NCBI GenBank assembly: GCA_902537665.1
Contig: CACBCE010000002.1
Span: 1 to 64,000, forward strand
Reading direction: 5' to 3'
Length of the DNA stretch: 64,000 nt
Origin: an uncultured Pelagibacteraceae bacterium
Lineage (GTDB): Bacteria; Pseudomonadota; Alphaproteobacteria; Pelagibacterales; Pelagibacteraceae
Positions within the stretch are counted from its first letter, which is position 1. Every line of letters begins with the position of its first letter. The notes below the pieces were generated by a model, which saw only the letters and a list, made by a program, of their open reading frames with translations, searched no databases and was not told where the DNA came from. Shown here in pieces: positions 54,984 through 63,851 of this stretch. The position numbers and the translations under genes are program-made.

Positions 54984-55349
54984 ATGAATTTATACGAACA
55001 TACAATTATTGCTAGACAAGATACATCACCATCAGAACTTAAGCAACTAACTGAAAAATATTCTAAAATTATTGAAAAAAATGAAGGAGAAGTTGTCAAA
55101 ACCGAAAGCTGGGGTCTACTCAACTTGTCATATTTAATCAAAAAAAATAAAAAAGGAAGCTATATTCATTTCAAAATCAAAGGAAATGGGAATGTTATAG
55201 AACAATTAGAAAAAAATGAAGCAATAGATAAAAAACTAATTAGACATCTGACAGTTAAAGTAAAAAAATTTGACTTAGATACAAGTTATTTTACAAAAAC
55301 AGAGGAAGCTGAGAAAACTCTAAAAAAAGAAAAAAAATTTAAAAATTAG
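54984..55349 (+). CDS. rpsF: 30S ribosomal protein S6
   Basis: This 121-residue S6 has [23 protein letters not shown] at the start and [23 protein letters not shown] in the middle, with a Lys/Glu-rich C-terminal tail. S6 binds 16S rRNA together with S18, encoded 2 bases downstream. First gene of the conserved rpsF-rpsR-rplI operon, followed by dnaB. Confidence 0.95.
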   Translation: MNLYEHTIIARQDTSPSELKQLTEKYSKIIEKNEGEVVKTESWGLLNLSYLIKKNKKGSYIHFKIKGNGNVIEQLEKNEAIDKKLIRHLTVKVKKFDLDTSYFTKTEEAEKTLKKEKKFKN

Positions 55350-55351
55350 TT

Positions 55352-55624
55352 ATGCCAAAAAAACAAAGCGGTAATAGAAAAAATAAACAAAGTAATTTTG
55401 CTAAATTAAGTATTTTCCAACCAAACAAATATAAATTTAAAAAAACCTGTCCACTTTCTGTAAAAGGAGCTCCAAAGGTTGATTATAAAAACATTAAACT
55501 TCTGAAAAAATATGTTTCTGAAAATGGTAAAATACTTCCTTCAAGAATTACTAATGTTTCACAAAAAAAACAGAGAGAGTTGTCTATATCTATTAAAAGA
55601 GCAAGAAATCTAGCACTAATTTAA
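55352..55624 (+). CDS. rpsR: 30S ribosomal protein S18
   Basis: This 90-residue S18 has a somewhat extended basic N-terminus ([14 protein letters not shown]) and the conserved core IDYKNIKLL-type [25 protein letters not shown], ending in [17 protein letters not shown]. It forms the S6-S18 heterodimer on the small subunit platform. Its stop overlaps the rplI ATG by one base. Confidence 0.95.
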   Translation: MPKKQSGNRKNKQSNFAKLSIFQPNKYKFKKTCPLSVKGAPKVDYKNIKLLKKYVSENGKILPSRITNVSQKKQRELSISIKRARNLALI

Positions 55625-56082
55625 TGAAAGTAATATTATTAGAAAATTTAAAAAGAATTGGATCCATCGGTGAAGTGATAGATGTTAAACGAGGCTTTGC
55701 AAGAAATTTTTTGATTGCAAATAAAAAAGCTCTTTATGCCTCAAAAGAAAATATCAAAGAAGTCGAAAAAATTAAATCTGAACTTTCAAAAAAAGATAAT
55801 GAAAAAAAGCAAGAGGCAAAAAAAATTTCTGAGAAAATAAACAAAAAAGAATATAGTGTTAAAAAACTTTGTACTGAAAATAAAGAATTATATGGTTCAG
55901 TGAAACCAACTGAAATTTCAAAATTAATTTTTGAATTAAGTAAAATAGAAATCAAACCCTCAATGATACAGCCAGTAAAAGAAATTAAGTCTTTGGGGAA
56001 GTTTAAAGTAAAAATTTATTTACACTCCGAGGTTGATGCAGAAATTACAATTGATGTAAAAACTGCAGAGACAATTCAATAA
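55624..56082 (+). CDS. rplI: 50S ribosomal protein L9
   Basis: This 152-residue L9 begins with the conserved N-terminal domain [20 protein letters not shown] and VKRGFARNFLIANKKALYAS, followed by the long connecting helix (about 41-75, Lys/Glu rich) and a C-terminal domain with LYGSVKPTEIS. L9 restrains mRNA slippage near the L1 stalk. It is the last ribosomal gene of the operon and lies 67 bases before dnaB. Confidence 0.95.
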   Translation: MKVILLENLKRIGSIGEVIDVKRGFARNFLIANKKALYASKENIKEVEKIKSELSKKDNEKKQEAKKISEKINKKEYSVKKLCTENKELYGSVKPTEISKLIFELSKIEIKPSMIQPVKEIKSLGKFKVKIYLHSEVDAEITIDVKTAETIQ

Positions 56083-56133
56083 TTATACAATTTCATCCAC
56101 AGCTTTTTTTTACGTATAAAATTATGATTAATT

Positions 56134-56149
56134 CTGTAAAATATTACAG
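56134..56149 (+). repeat. Inverted repeat abutting the dnaB start codon
   Basis: CTGTAA-AATA-TTACAG is a perfect 6-bp inverted repeat ending on the base before the dnaB ATG (56150). There is no Shine-Dalgarno sequence, so the repeat occupies the ribosome-binding region. It may be an operator or a translational hairpin, or chance in AT-rich DNA. Confidence 0.35.
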
Positions 56150-57568
56150 ATGGAAAATAACCTTAGTATTATTCAAGAAAGTTTTAGAGAGTTACCAAAT
56201 AATATTGAGGCAGAACAATCAGTAATTGGTTCAATATTAGTAAATAATGAAATTTTTGATGAAATAAATACTATTATTTCAAATGTCAACTTCTATGATC
56301 CTATGCATCAAAAAATTTTTAGTTCTATAGAAAATTTGATTTATAAAGGAATGCTCGCAAATCCAATTACATTAAAAAATTATTTTGAAAATGAAAAAGA
56401 TGAAATCAATGTTCCTGAATATTTAGTAAAGATTACTAAATTTTCAACCTCAGCAAGGCAAGCAATCGAATATTCTAAGATAATATACGACATGTTTGTA
56501 AGAAGAGAACTTATAAAAATTTCTGAGCAAATGATTGATAATGCCAAAGAAAATAACCTTGATACAAGTGGTCAAAACATAATTGAAAATTCTGAAAAGC
56601 TTCTTTACGATTTAGCTGAAAAAGGAACTTTCAACTCATCTTTAATCAAATTCGATGATGCAATGAAACAAACAATTGAAATGGCATCGGCAGCATATAA
56701 AAACGAGGGAGGAATTGTAGGAGTGCCAACTGGATTACGTGATTTGGATGATAAACTTGGAGGACTTCATCAATCTGATTTGATTATCATTGCAGGTAGA
56801 CCGTCAATGGGTAAAACATCCCTTGCAACAAATATTGCTTTCAACGCAGCACAAAACATCCAAAATAATGGAACAAAATCTTCTATTGCTTTTTTTTCCC
56901 TAGAAATGTCATCTGAACAACTTTCAACAAGAATAATTTCTGAACAAGCAAGAATTGGATCAAATGACATTAGAAGAGGAAGAATTTCTGATGAACAATT
57001 TGATCGATTTCTTGAAACTTCTAAAAATATTTCTGAACTTCCATTATTTATCGATGAAACTCCAGCAATAAGTATTGCTGCGATGAGTAATAGAGCAAGA
57101 AGAATCAAGAGACTTCATGGACTAGATCTAATTGTGGTTGATTATATTCAACTTATGAAAGGATCATTGAATAACAAGGATGGAAGAGTTCAAGAAATTT
57201 CTCAAATTACTCAAGGTCTGAAGGCAATTGCAAAAGAACTGGGAGTGCCAGTTTTAGCATTATCACAATTATCAAGGCAAGTTGAACAAAGAGATGATCA
57301 TAAACCACAACTCGCAGATTTAAGAGAATCAGGTTCAATAGAACAGGATGCAGATGTTGTAATGTTTGTTTATAGAGAAGGATATTACCTTCAAAGAAAA
57401 GAGCCTAGAGAAGCAACAGTAGAACATGCAGAATGGCAGGCAAAAATGAATGAGGTTGCTCATTTGGCTGAAATTATCATAGGGAAACAACGACACGGTC
57501 CAATAGGTAAAGTTACACTTGAGTTTGAAGAAAGATTTACAAAATTTAAAGATACTCAAAATAATTAA
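56150..57568 (+). CDS. dnaB: Replicative DNA helicase DnaB
   Basis: This 472-residue hexameric helicase has an N-terminal DnaG-interacting domain (about 15-120, with RELPNNIEAEQSVIGSIL) and a RecA-like C-terminal domain with Walker A GRPSMGKTSLA (about 215-225), Walker B LIVVDYIQLM and the FLREGYY-type block MFVYREGYYLQ. No intein or insertion is present. It unwinds DNA at the replication fork. Its neighbourhood with rplI is conserved in proteobacteria. Confidence 0.97.
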   Translation: MENNLSIIQESFRELPNNIEAEQSVIGSILVNNEIFDEINTIISNVNFYDPMHQKIFSSIENLIYKGMLANPITLKNYFENEKDEINVPEYLVKITKFSTSARQAIEYSKIIYDMFVRRELIKISEQMIDNAKENNLDTSGQNIIENSEKLLYDLAEKGTFNSSLIKFDDAMKQTIEMASAAYKNEGGIVGVPTGLRDLDDKLGGLHQSDLIIIAGRPSMGKTSLATNIAFNAAQNIQNNGTKSSIAFFSLEMSSEQLSTRIISEQARIGSNDIRRGRISDEQFDRFLETSKNISELPLFIDETPAISIAAMSNRARRIKRLHGLDLIVVDYIQLMKGSLNNKDGRVQEISQITQGLKAIAKELGVPVLALSQLSRQVEQRDDHKPQLADLRESGSIEQDADVVMFVYREGYYLQRKEPREATVEHAEWQAKMNEVAHLAEIIIGKQRHGPIGKVTLEFEERFTKFKDTQNN

Positions 57569-57588
57569 TTTACAATATAAATGATTAA

Positions 57589-59973
57589 ATGATTGATCAT
57601 TTATACCAAAATACAGTCTTAAAAAATCCAAGATCTATTTTGGTAATTTTGTTTATTGTTTTAATTAGTTTTGGATATCACTCAAAAGATTTTAGACTTG
57701 ATGCCTCGTCTGAAACTCTATTAATTGAGGGTGATCCTGATCTTGAATATTTAAAAGAAGTAACAAACAGATACGGATCAAAGGATTTTTTAGTTTTAAC
57801 TCATACACCTAATGATGGTATGGTAACCGACAGTGCGATTAACAATCTTCTTAGCTTAAAATATAAACTTCAAAGCTTAGATTGGGTACACAGTGTTATC
57901 ACTCTTTTAGATATACCTCTTTTAGACAATTCTGATGCACCTCTTCAGGAAAGGCTTATGAACTTCAAAACACTAAAAGATGAAGGTGTGAATAAAGAAA
58001 GAGGTTTTAGAGAGATTTTAGCTAGTCCAGTTTTTAGAAACTTTGTCATAAGTGAAGATGGTAAGACAAGTGGAATTATCGTTAACATTAAAGAAAATGA
58101 AAAATTAGAAAATATTGAAAATAAATCTGACAAGGAAATACAAATATTTAGAGATCAAATTAAAAAAAAAAATCATAATAATATTTTAGAAATTAGAGAG
58201 GTAATCAAAAGCTATGATGATATAGGTAAAATTTATTTAGGTGGTATACCAATGATAGCTGATGACATGATGAGTTTTATTAAAAGCGATATTATTGTTT
58301 TCGGTTTAGGTGTACTAGCATTTATTATTGCAACTTTATGGATTGTTTTTAGAAATTTAATTTGGATTATTGTTCCAATAGGTAGTTGTTTTTTCTCAGT
58401 CATAATTATGACAGGTCTTTTAGGTCTTATCGGCTGGAAAGTTACTGTAATTTCCTCAAACTTTATCGCTTTAATGTTAATTTTGACTATGGCGATGAAT
58501 ATTCACATGAGCACTAGATTTATACAATTAAGAAAATTTTATCCTAATAAAAATAATCATGAAATAATCACTTTGACTACAAAAAAAATGTTCTGGCCAA
58601 TTCTCTACACTGCTTTAACGACTATTATTGCCTTTTTATCTTTAGTCTTTAGTGAAATCAAACCAGTAATTGATTTTGGTTTAATGATGACTTTTGGATT
58701 AATAACATCTTTTATAATTACTTTTACATTACTTCCCAGCCTATTAAGTTTTGTAAAAGATAATAACACTTTTGTAAAAGATAGCGCTGACTCCAATATA
58801 ACTTCTTCTTTAGGAAAAATTTCTATCAATTTTAAAAATCAAATTTTTATAGTAACTGGGATTGTAATCATCTTAAGCATTATTGGAATCAGCAAATTGG
58901 AAGTTGAGAATAGTTTTATTAATTATTTTAGTAAAAAAACAGAAATCTATAAAGGTATGAAATTAATTGACGAAAAATTAGGTGGAACAACTCCGCTAGA
59001 AGTGATCTTAAAATTTCCAGAAAAAAAAGAAGAAAAATTAGAGGAAGATGATGAATTTGAAGATTGGGGTGATGAGGAAAAAAATGATGAGAAATATTGG
59101 TTCACAAAAGATAAAATAGAGACAATTTCTCAAATACATAATTATCTTGATAATCTTCCTGAAACAGGAAAAGTCTTGTCATTTTCATCAATTGTTGATG
59201 TTGCAACTCAATTAAATAATAACAAACCTCTTGGAACTTTAGAGATGGGTGTTTTGTACACTAAAATCCCTGAAAATATTAAAACTGAGATAATTGATCC
59301 TTATATTTCAATAAAAGATAATGAGGCTCGAATAAGTTTGAGAATAATCGACTCCCAAAAAGATCTTAAAAGAAATGAGCTAATCAAAAAAATAAATTAT
59401 GACCTACGAAATGAATTTGGATTAAACGAAGATCGATACAAATTAGCTGGAGTGATGATATTATTTAATAATTTATTGCAAAGCTTGTTTAAATCTCAAA
59501 TTCTTACTTTAGGACTTGTAATGTTGGGTATTTTTGGAATGTTTGTTATCTTATTTAAAAACATCAAATTATCTCTAATCGGAGTAGTTCCAAACTTTAT
59601 CGCAGCATTTTTTATTTTAGGAATAATAGGTATGCTAGAGATACCTTTAGATATGATGACTATTACAATCGCTGCTATTACAATAGGTATAGCTGTTGAT
59701 AACAGTATACATTATATCTATAGATTCAAAGAGGAGTTCAATAAAATTAATGATTATAAAAAAACTCTTAAAACTTGTCATTCCACAGTTGGTATTGCGA
59801 TCTTAAACACGTCTATAACAATAGTCTTTGGTTTTTCAATTTTAGTTTTATCTAAATTCATACCTACAATCTATTTTGGAATATTTACAGGATTAGCAAT
59901 GTTATTAGCAATGATTTCTGTATTAACTTTACTACCATCTTTAATATTAGTTTTTAAGCCATTTGGAAAATAA
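57589..59973 (+). CDS. RND/MMPL superfamily exporter
   Basis: This 794-residue membrane protein has an N-terminal helix (about 17-29), a periplasmic domain (about 40-230), six helices (about 235-400), a second periplasmic domain with an acidic Glu/Asp-rich patch (EEKLEEDDEFEDWGDEEK, about 482) and six final helices (about 625-790). TIAAITIGIAVDNSIHYIYRF with its buried Asp in the TM10-like segment indicates proton coupling. It resembles predicted RND exporters of the hydrophobe/hopanoid type; the substrate is unknown. Confidence 0.87.
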   Translation: MIDHLYQNTVLKNPRSILVILFIVLISFGYHSKDFRLDASSETLLIEGDPDLEYLKEVTNRYGSKDFLVLTHTPNDGMVTDSAINNLLSLKYKLQSLDWVHSVITLLDIPLLDNSDAPLQERLMNFKTLKDEGVNKERGFREILASPVFRNFVISEDGKTSGIIVNIKENEKLENIENKSDKEIQIFRDQIKKKNHNNILEIREVIKSYDDIGKIYLGGIPMIADDMMSFIKSDIIVFGLGVLAFIIATLWIVFRNLIWIIVPIGSCFFSVIIMTGLLGLIGWKVTVISSNFIALMLILTMAMNIHMSTRFIQLRKFYPNKNNHEIITLTTKKMFWPILYTALTTIIAFLSLVFSEIKPVIDFGLMMTFGLITSFIITFTLLPSLLSFVKDNNTFVKDSADSNITSSLGKISINFKNQIFIVTGIVIILSIIGISKLEVENSFINYFSKKTEIYKGMKLIDEKLGGTTPLEVILKFPEKKEEKLEEDDEFEDWGDEEKNDEKYWFTKDKIETISQIHNYLDNLPETGKVLSFSSIVDVATQLNNNKPLGTLEMGVLYTKIPENIKTEIIDPYISIKDNEARISLRIIDSQKDLKRNELIKKINYDLRNEFGLNEDRYKLAGVMILFNNLLQSLFKSQILTLGLVMLGIFGMFVILFKNIKLSLIGVVPNFIAAFFILGIIGMLEIPLDMMTITIAAITIGIAVDNSIHYIYRFKEEFNKINDYKKTLKTCHSTVGIAILNTSITIVFGFSILVLSKFIPTIYFGIFTGLAMLLAMISVLTLLPSLILVFKPFGK

Positions 59974-59979
59974 GAATAT

Positions 59980-60537
59980 ATGTTTGAGATAATCTTAGAA
60001 TTTTTCAAAGAAATTCTTAAAATGATTTCCTCAATTGATTTGATCTATATATTGATAACTATTCTTTCACTAATAAAATGTTACAGAAAAGGATTTGTCT
60101 TGAGCATACTTTCAATGTCAAAATGGTTTTTTGCATATATTATTACTTTAATACTATTTCCTAGAATCAAACCATATTTCAAAAATGTAATAGATAATGA
60201 ATACGTGCTAGATGTAGGACTTGGAATAACAATCTTTGTTATAGTTATCTTTTTAATATTGTTGATTAATAAAGCCATAAGTAGAGCAATCAAATATACT
60301 GGTCTAGGAAGTTTAGATACTGTATTTGGATTCTTTTTCGGGTTTATTCGAGCATATATTATCTCAATATGTATATTTTCAGGAGTACATATCGTATATA
60401 ATTATGACAAATGGCCCCTAAATTTAGACAAATCATTCACCTTTCCATATCTTGAAAAAGGTAGTAATTATTTATTAAAAGTTTTTCCTAATGAAAAAAC
60501 ATATCGAGAGTCAAAAGAAAAAATTGAGGATTTATGA
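59980..60537 (+). CDS. cvpA: CvpA family membrane protein
   Basis: This 185-residue protein has about four transmembrane helices and the CvpA features: IDLIYILITILSLIKCYRKGFVLSILS in the first helices, and SLDTVFGFFFGFIRAYIISICIF near 110-135. CvpA is needed for colicin V export in E. coli and affects envelope function; the mechanism is unresolved. It precedes purF, as in many proteobacteria, and overlaps it by 47 bases. Confidence 0.9.
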   Translation: MFEIILEFFKEILKMISSIDLIYILITILSLIKCYRKGFVLSILSMSKWFFAYIITLILFPRIKPYFKNVIDNEYVLDVGLGITIFVIVIFLILLINKAISRAIKYTGLGSLDTVFGFFFGFIRAYIISICIFSGVHIVYNYDKWPLNLDKSFTFPYLEKGSNYLLKVFPNEKTYRESKEKIEDL

Positions 60538-61972
60538 TCCAAAGTTTAAAGAGGAATGTGGTGTATTTGGAATTAGCAATGTAAAAGATGCATCTGCCTT
60601 GACAGCTCTAGGGCTTCATTCACTTCAACACCGTGGACAAGAAGGTTGTGGAATAGTTACATTTGATGGCGAAAGATATTATTCTGAAAAAAGATTTGGA
60701 TTAGTTGGTGACAACTTTAATAAAGAAAAAGTTCTAGATAATCTTAAAGGAAATTTTGCGATTGGTCACAATCGATACAGCACGACTGGAAACAATACAT
60801 TGAGAAACATTCAACCTTTTTTTGCAGACACTAACGCAGGTGGAATAGGAGTTGCACATAATGGAAACTTAACAAACTCAATTTATTTAAGAAATAAGCT
60901 TGTTGAGGAAGGGGCGATATTTTACACAACTTCTGACACTGAGACTATTGTTCAGCTTATTGCAAAATCAAAAAGATTAAAAACTATAGATAAAATTATT
61001 GATGCAATATTCCAAATTCAAGGCGGATATGCGTTGGTTATGTTAACTCAAAATTTGCTTGTAGGAGTAAGAGATCCTTATGGAATAAGACCTTTAGTAA
61101 TAGGTAAATTAAAAAATAGTTACGTTCTTGCGTCTGAAACATGTGCTTTAGATATAATTGGTGCGAAATTGATTCGAGAAGTTGAAAATGGTGAAATTGT
61201 ATTAATAGAAAATGATAAACTTCAAAGTATCAAACCATTCCCTGAAAAAAAAATTAGACCTTGTGTTTTTGAATATATCTATTTTGCAAGGCCAGACAGT
61301 ATTCTCAACGGAAAAACTGCATACGAACATCGTAAGAATTTAGGAAAAGAGTTAGCAAAAGAGAATGATTTTGATGCTGATATTATTGTTCCAGTCCCAG
61401 ATTCTGGAAATGCTGCAGCTTTGGGTTTTGCACAACATTTAAATAAAAATTATGAACATGGATTAATTAGAAATCATTATGTTGGAAGAACTTTCATTGA
61501 ACCAAGTCAAAAAATAAGAAGTTTAGGAGTTAAGCTTAAATTAAATGCAAATCAAACAACAATAGAAAATAAAAAGATTATTCTTGTTGATGATTCTTTG
61601 GTAAGAGGAACAACATCTCATAAGATTGTAAAAATGCTTTATGATGCTGGAGCAAAAGAAGTTCATGTTAGAATTGCTTGTCCTGAAATTAAATACCCAG
61701 ATTTCTATGGAGTTGATACACCAACAAAAAAAGAATTATTAGCTGCAAATAAGAATAATGACGAAATCTGTGAATACATTGGTGCTAAGTCATTAAAATT
61801 TTTATCTATTCAGGGTATGTATAAAGCTATTGGATTTGATAAAAGAAATGAAAATTATCCGCAATTGACTGATCATTATTTCACTGGAGATTATCCTGTA
61901 AAACCTATAGATGAATTAGGTGATAGTAAAATAACACAACTTTCTTTGTTAAGCACAGCATCTAATAATTAA
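60491..61972 (+). CDS. purF: Amidophosphoribosyltransferase
   Basis: This 493-residue enzyme makes phosphoribosylamine from PRPP and glutamine, the first purine step. The N-terminal nucleophile Cys is in EECGVFGI (residue 23), so about 22 residues are a propeptide. HRGQEGCGIV (about 44), HNRYSTTG (about 92) and the PRPP loop VDDSLVRGTTSHKIV (about 365) are present. The start inside cvpA is the only in-frame ATG before the Cys. Confidence 0.96.
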   Translation: MKKHIESQKKKLRIYDPKFKEECGVFGISNVKDASALTALGLHSLQHRGQEGCGIVTFDGERYYSEKRFGLVGDNFNKEKVLDNLKGNFAIGHNRYSTTGNNTLRNIQPFFADTNAGGIGVAHNGNLTNSIYLRNKLVEEGAIFYTTSDTETIVQLIAKSKRLKTIDKIIDAIFQIQGGYALVMLTQNLLVGVRDPYGIRPLVIGKLKNSYVLASETCALDIIGAKLIREVENGEIVLIENDKLQSIKPFPEKKIRPCVFEYIYFARPDSILNGKTAYEHRKNLGKELAKENDFDADIIVPVPDSGNAAALGFAQHLNKNYEHGLIRNHYVGRTFIEPSQKIRSLGVKLKLNANQTTIENKKIILVDDSLVRGTTSHKIVKMLYDAGAKEVHVRIACPEIKYPDFYGVDTPTKKELLAANKNNDEICEYIGAKSLKFLSIQGMYKAIGFDKRNENYPQLTDHYFTGDYPVKPIDELGDSKITQLSLLSTASNN

Positions 61973-61975
61973 TTT

Positions 61976-62533
61976 ATGAAAAAAGTAAGTTTTACAGAAA
62001 TGAAAAATGGTACTAAAGAGGATTATCTTTTTCTTGATAAACATGAAAAAGATTTTGCAAGTAAAACAGCTGATAGGATATTAAGATTTATGTCTGGACT
62101 AACTGAAACTTTAGAAGGTTACCAAGTTTCAAGATTAGAACATTCGCTTCAAAGCGCATCAAGAGCTTATAGGAATGGAGAAAGTGATGAAATGGTTGTA
62201 GCTGCTTTATTGCATGATATTGGCGACGAGCTAGCTCCAATGAACCATTCAGAATATGCTGCAGCGATACTTAAACCATATGTGTCAGAAAAAACTCATT
62301 GGATTGTTGAGAAACATGGTGAGTTTCAGATGTATTATTACGCTCACCATTTAGGTGGAAACAAAAATAAAAGAGACGAATATAGAAATCATAAATATTA
62401 TCAGGACACAGTAGATTTTTGTGAAAAATATGATCAAAATTCATTTGATCCAAATTATAAATCGTTACCACTAGATTTCTTTAAACCCTTTGTAAAAAAA
62501 GTTTTTTCAAGAAAACCTTACTCTTCACTGTAA
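61976..62533 (+). CDS. HD-domain protein of the PhnZ/MIOX-like diiron type
   Basis: This 185-residue protein has the metal ligands of mixed-valent diiron HD oxygenases: His in SRLEHSLQSA (about 60), HD in ALLHDIGDE (about 82), two further His in IVEKHGEFQM and YYAHHLGG, and Asp in YQDTVDFCEKYDQ. LEHSLQ-A is shared with PhnZ, which cleaves 2-amino-1-hydroxyethylphosphonate. The substrate here is not determinable; a phosphonate, inositol or other hydroxy compound are possibilities. It lies 3 bases after purF, probably by operon chance. Confidence 0.7.
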   Translation: MKKVSFTEMKNGTKEDYLFLDKHEKDFASKTADRILRFMSGLTETLEGYQVSRLEHSLQSASRAYRNGESDEMVVAALLHDIGDELAPMNHSEYAAAILKPYVSEKTHWIVEKHGEFQMYYYAHHLGGNKNKRDEYRNHKYYQDTVDFCEKYDQNSFDPNYKSLPLDFFKPFVKKVFSRKPYSSL

Positions 62534-62558
62534 AATTTTATAGGCTATATTCTCAAAT

Positions 62559-63851
62559 ATGACTATTTCTAAAGAACAAATAATTAAATACTTTAAATCT
62601 GGAATAAAAGAAAAAAAAGATTTCAAGATTGGTATTGAACATGAGAAATTTTTATTTGATAGTAAAAACAACAAAAGAATTGATTACTCAAAAGTAAAAG
62701 AAATGTTTTCAGCACTTAATGAATTTGGTTGGAGTCCAATTAAAGAAGGTAAAAATATTGTTGGTTTAAACAAAGGAGGTAAAAACATTACTCTCGAACC
62801 AGGTAACCAAATTGAATTATCTGGAGAAAAACTTAATAATATTCACGAGGCATGTGCTGAGTCTTATGATTATTTGTTTGAACTTAAACAAGTCACAAAA
62901 AAACTTAACATAAAGATTGTAAGCACAGGTTTTGATCCTATTTCAAAGCTTGAAGAAATCCCTAATAATCCCAAACAAAGATACGAACTAATGACGAAAG
63001 ATATGCCATTAGGAGGAGAATTAAGTCTAGATATGATGTATAGGACATGTGGGACTCAATTAAACATTGATTATTTTTCAGAGGAAGATTTTTTTAAAAA
63101 ATTTAAAATAGTAAATTCAATAGTTCCAATCTCAATTGCTTTATTTGCTAATTCTTCAATAGTTGAAAAAAAAAAGAGCAATTACTTATCTTATAGATCC
63201 AAAGTATGGCAAAATACTTCACGTGGAGGGCTTCCAAAATTATTTTTCGAAAATTTAAATTTTGAAAAATATGCTGATTTTATAATCGATTTCCCAATTT
63301 TATTTATACAAGATAAACAAAATTATTTGTCAGGAAATAAATACACTTTTAAGGATTTTATGAATGGCAAGATAGGTGAAATAAAGAATCGTCTTCCGAC
63401 TGAGAGTGATTTATCATTACACTTAAGCACAATATTTACTGAAAATAGATTGAAAAAATACATTGAATTAAGGTCAATGGATACATGTGGATGGGATTGT
63501 CTTTGTGCTGGGCCTGCATTTTTTATTGGTTTGTTATATGGGAATTTAGAAGAAGTTTATGATTTAATTTCCTCATGGGATAAAGATAAAATAATTAATG
63601 CTTATCTAGATGCTCCTCAAAAGGGTTTTAATACTCAATTGATGGGTAAAGACCTTTTTTACTGGGCTTCAACTTTGTTAGAAATCTCAAGAAAAGGATT
63701 GAATAATAGAGATATACTAAATAAAGGCGGAAAAAATGAAACTTTGTTTTTAAATCATTTGCAAAAAGTTATTGATAATAAAACTACGAATGCAGATCAT
63801 ATGATTGATAAATTTTCTAAAAATGAAGATTTAAAAGATTTGTATGACTAA
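62559..63851 (+). CDS. gshA: Glutamate-cysteine ligase (plant/alphaproteobacterial type)
   Basis: This 430-residue GCS2-family enzyme makes gamma-glutamylcysteine. It has FKIGIEHEKFLFD (about 22), the NITLEPGNQIELSG block (about 75), MYRTCGTQLNIDY (about 160) and WQNTSRGGLPK (about 218). It belongs to the branch found in plants and alphaproteobacteria, not the E. coli GshA type. Its stop overlaps the gshB ATG by 8 bases, so the two glutathione genes are coupled. Confidence 0.92.
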   Translation: MTISKEQIIKYFKSGIKEKKDFKIGIEHEKFLFDSKNNKRIDYSKVKEMFSALNEFGWSPIKEGKNIVGLNKGGKNITLEPGNQIELSGEKLNNIHEACAESYDYLFELKQVTKKLNIKIVSTGFDPISKLEEIPNNPKQRYELMTKDMPLGGELSLDMMYRTCGTQLNIDYFSEEDFFKKFKIVNSIVPISIALFANSSIVEKKKSNYLSYRSKVWQNTSRGGLPKLFFENLNFEKYADFIIDFPILFIQDKQNYLSGNKYTFKDFMNGKIGEIKNRLPTESDLSLHLSTIFTENRLKKYIELRSMDTCGWDCLCAGPAFFIGLLYGNLEEVYDLISSWDKDKIINAYLDAPQKGFNTQLMGKDLFYWASTLLEISRKGLNNRDILNKGGKNETLFLNHLQKVIDNKTTNADHMIDKFSKNEDLKDLYD

